In this document: in pieces, positions 63,518-64,000 of the stretch
Layout: each line of letters opens with the position of its first letter
Position numbering within the stretch: position 1 is the stretch's first letter
Source: Campylobacter concisus
GTDB lineage: Bacteria > Campylobacterota > Campylobacteria > Campylobacterales > Campylobacteraceae
Assembly: GCF_003048835.2 (NCBI RefSeq)
Contig: NZ_CP060705.1
Location: 1,922,001-1,986,000, forward strand
Direction: 5' to 3'
DNA: 64,000 bases
Translations under genes and position numbers: made by a program
Notes under the pieces: model-generated
What the model saw: the letters and a program-made list of their open reading frames with translations, nothing else
The model's database searches: none
What the model was told of the DNA's origin: nothing

Positions 63518-64000
63518 TCAGGTTCTAAATTTTGAAAGGCTAGTGTTTAGATTATCAGTCATCTTTGAAAGATGAGCAGCTGCTAGTGAGATTTCATCCA
63601 TGCTTTTTGAGTTTTGTTTTGAAATTTCATCGATATTTACGATGCCTTTTATCAGCTCTTCGACCTTATTTCCAGTCTCTATATAATCCCTCGTAGAGGT
63701 CTCATTTAAGCTAACAGTCTCGTTCATTAGCTGATTCATATTTTCTATTTTTTCATTTATCTGGGCTGATTTTTTGCAAAGCTCACCAGCTTTTTTAGCG
63801 TTATCGCCGATGGTTTGACTTGAGTTTGAGATCGCTTCAACGATTAAATTTATAGTCGCATTTATCTCGCTTAGGCTATTTTGCGTGCGTTCAGCTAGCT
63901 GTCTAACCTCATCAGCCACGACTGCAAAGCCACGTCCATGCTCTCCCGCACGCGCTGCTTCTATGGCAGCATTTAGGGCAAGTAAATTTGTCTGATCAGC
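63518..64000 (-). CDS. Methyl-accepting chemotaxis protein (C-terminal part only)
   Basis: The gene continues beyond base 64000; only 160 C-terminal codons are visible. They open with the signalling hairpin tip [32 protein letters not shown], which here lies at 63902-64000 and contacts CheA and CheW, followed by the descending coiled-coil helix ([14 protein letters not shown]) to the end [11 protein letters not shown]. The sensor domain is out of view, so no ligand can be inferred. No pentapeptide CheR tether is present. Confidence 0.9.
   Translation of the reverse strand, partial: ADQTNLLALNAAIEAARAGEHGRGFAVVADEVRQLAERTQNSLSEINATINLIVEAISNSSQTIGDNAKKAGELCKKSAQINEKIENMNQLMNETVSLNETSTRDYIETGNKVEELIKGIVNIDEISKQNSKSMDEISLAAAHLSKMTDNLNTSLSKFRT

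Overview
The window reads as chromosome of a Campylobacter close to C. concisus, C. curvus or C. rectus. Evidence is low-to-moderate GC, the pervasive AAATTT words of that genus, oxygen-limited metabolism (class III and class Ia ribonucleotide reductases, a desulforubrerythrin-type peroxidase, an octaheme sulfite reductase) and Campylobacter-type rlmN, ksgA, rnj, kpsF and hisF genes. No rRNA, tRNA, insertion sequence, prophage or CRISPR array was seen. Species is an inference; protein families were assigned by motif and memory, without database searches.

1-16.6 kb: four minus-strand genes encode LapA-type 'retention module' surface proteins: one cut by the left edge, one miniature of 178 aa, and two of 1384 and 969 aa. 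The three large ones carry a TAAG motif where LapG-type proteases cut. Each gene has the same TTGTAC-N4-GTACAA palindrome 64-76 bp before its start, which looks like a dedicated regulon. Periplasmic asparaginase, ilvD and thiD are interleaved. A histidine kinase/response regulator pair and a DsbL/DsbI-like pair follow.

16.6-28.7 kb: a YafQ/DinJ-like toxin-antitoxin pair, desulforubrerythrin, and a small periplasmic protein. A minus-strand cluster follows with a tannase-like hydrolase, a periplasmic tandem-ABM protein, a tannase-family pseudogene (signal peptide plus C-terminus only) and a DUF2798 protein, then two short-chain dehydrogenase-fold proteins and an iron alcohol dehydrogenase. Next is the class III ribonucleotide reductase. 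Its NrdD stops before the glycyl-radical motif, which lies on a separate 56-aa gene, in frame after one TAA and with its own ribosome site.

29-47.2 kb: a lone, very AT-rich OLD-family ATPase/TOPRIM gene sits between nrdD and nrdA. Housekeeping genes follow (nrdA, purB, a RluA-family pseudouridine synthase, rlmN with a translationally coupled 35-aa membrane microprotein, a nucleoside phosphorylase-family gene, hisF, a large SF1 helicase, ksgA, rnj, kpsF, an RsuA/RluB-family synthase).

47.2-63.4 kb: two recently duplicated Sel1-repeat genes, with a duplicated stub of the convergent neighbour, border a complete mcc-type sulfite respiration cluster on the minus strand. In transcription order: response regulator, heme-binding histidine kinase, mccA (seven CXXCH plus one CX15CH), FKBP isomerase mccB, mccC (4 x 4Fe-4S), mccD (quinol-side membrane protein), CcsBA heme lyase, a Sel1 protein, an unknown protein, NosL, a small membrane protein, a MacB-like ABC pair, a polytopic CPYC membrane protein and a NosL-like paralogue without the CxxCGM site. 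The first genes build the electron path from quinol to sulfite; the later ones probably supply copper and heme maturation. The window ends inside a chemoreceptor gene.
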